NCBI GenBank assembly: GCA_910587425.1
Contig: CAJUKU010000023.1
Span: 1 to 24,089 of the forward strand
Origin: an uncultured Muribaculaceae bacterium
GTDB taxonomy: Bacteria > Bacteroidota > Bacteroidia > Bacteroidales > Muribaculaceae
DNA: 24,089 nucleotides
Reading direction: 5' to 3'
The notes beneath the pieces are model-generated. The model saw only the letters and a program-made list of their open reading frames with translations. It was not told the DNA's origin and did no database searches. A program made the translations under genes and the position numbers. Below, piece by piece: positions 23,431-24,089 of the stretch (positions are counted from its first letter, which is position 1; the number at the start of each line of letters is the position of its first letter).

Positions 23431-24089
23431 TCAGCGTCTAATGCCGTGGGATTGCGTTGGCTCTTTGGGTCTGAAACCGAGTTTCTCAAGGAGTTTGCGA
23501 GCCATATCCCGGAACCACTGAAAGACGCTCACGCCGTCAATATTCAAGATGAAACGGTGTTTGTTTTCCGGATCTCTTTCCAATTTGGCAACCGACCCTT
23601 CCGTGCGAAAGGTCTGATTGTGTTCCGACGAGAAAAGGGCTCCGGCAAATCCTACCTTTTCTTGGGCAAGTATGCGCTGCGTGAAGCGGTCGGGAAATCC
23701 GATATGGGTGCAGTATCGCCCCCAATTCAGCAAATCTTCAAGGTCAGGGAAATACCGGGCTATGTCAGCCTTGTATTTCTGGAAATCTCCGTTTGCATCG
23801 TTGGAGAGTTTCTGCATTTGCAGCCGGGCAACATCATCGGAGAGTTTTGATGATGTCGCCATGAGCGATTTGTTTTCGGCGGCGAGAGAAGAATTAGCCT
23901 CGGTCAACCGGGAGTTTTCGGAATAAAGTTCGTTGTTCTGCTGCCGTATCTCCTCGTTGACCTGCGTGAGCATTTTCTTCCGGGAGTCGAGGGCAGTTGT
24001 CCGGCACTCAAGGTTCTCCACCTTGCTCTCCAACGATTTTTTCTCTTTGTCGAGCTTTCTTTTCTCAATGGAGAGATTGCCGATGTCTT
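23431..24089 (-). CDS. C-terminal part of a coiled-coil MobV/Pre-like mobilization protein (5' end outside window)
   Basis: The frame is open from the right edge to the TGA at 23431 and gives about 218 residues; the start is not in the window. The visible N-terminal half is one long coiled coil (EKRKLDKEKKSLESKVENL onward to about residue 100), rich in E, K, L, N and S. A compact C-terminal region follows (YFPDLEDLLNWGRYCTHIGF, then FRTEGSVAKLERDPENKHRFILNIDGVSVFQWF), and a basic tail ends in GIRR. From memory this resembles the tail of MobV/Pre-type relaxases on Bacteroides plasmids and mobilizable elements, whose relaxase domain would lie to the right. The relaxase motifs themselves are not visible, so the call is tentative; another coiled-coil protein is possible. 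It ends at the hairpin at 23366-23414. Confidence 0.5.
   Translation of the reverse strand, partial: DIGNLSIEKRKLDKEKKSLESKVENLECRTTALDSRKKMLTQVNEEIRQQNNELYSENSRLTEANSSLAAENKSLMATSSKLSDDVARLQMQKLSNDANGDFQKYKADIARYFPDLEDLLNWGRYCTHIGFPDRFTQRILAQEKVGFAGALFSSEHNQTFRTEGSVAKLERDPENKHRFILNIDGVSVFQWFRDMARKLLEKLGFRPKEPTQSHGIRR

Noticed and set aside
1..24089. CRISPR array, tRNA or rRNA genes
   Set aside because: I looked for regularly spaced repeats, and for tRNA-like cloverleaf and rRNA signature stretches, mainly in the gaps, and saw none.

Overview
The window reads as a chromosome segment of a member of the Bacteroidales. A Muribaculaceae-like gut bacterium is my best guess, but nothing here proves the family. 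Three things support the order. Several genes are preceded by the Bacteroidetes promoter signature (TTTG or TTG, a 19-22 base spacer, then TAnnTTTG). Start codons lack clear Shine-Dalgarno sequences. The gene set (PorV of the type IX secretion system, a carboxyspermidine-type dehydrogenase, a secreted GH2 enzyme, a succinate/acetate-type CoA-transferase) is typical of the order. No rRNA, tRNA, CRISPR array or complete insertion sequence was seen.

Layout. Bases 1-448 hold a leftward promoter at the edge for a gene outside the window, an inverted repeat and the dnaE promoter. dnaE (replicative polymerase) is followed after 4 bases by a GNAT acetyltransferase, then by a secreted TPR protein. A bidirectional terminator separates these from a leftward block: a carboxy(nor)spermidine dehydrogenase gene with its own promoter, and a porV-ispF pair. 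A secreted GH2 enzyme runs rightward from the porV divergence and meets miaB tail to tail, with one hairpin covering both stop codons. miaB and a small membrane protein diverge from overlapping back-to-back promoters. Rightward follow a class I CoA-transferase, an S41 C-terminal processing peptidase and mfd, ended by a perfect 26-bp-arm palindrome shared with a leftward ROK sugar kinase.

From about 21,660 onward the sequence becomes visibly richer in A and T and less densely coded. After a roughly 450-base gap come a terminator, a leftward two-gene unit (ECF-type sigma factor plus a four-helix membrane protein, joined stop-to-start), another strong hairpin terminator, and the 3' end of a coiled-coil protein resembling the tail of Bacteroides MobV/Pre mobilization proteins. 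This right end is probably accessory DNA, perhaps the edge of a mobilizable element. The part left of 21,660 is ordinary core genome.

The most interesting unexplained items are the sigma factor/membrane protein pair with no recognisable FecR-type anti-sigma factor, the abutting divergent promoters at 13,156-13,201, the palindrome at 20,439-20,491 and the accessory boundary at the right end. I saw no clearly new multi-gene defence or biosynthetic system.
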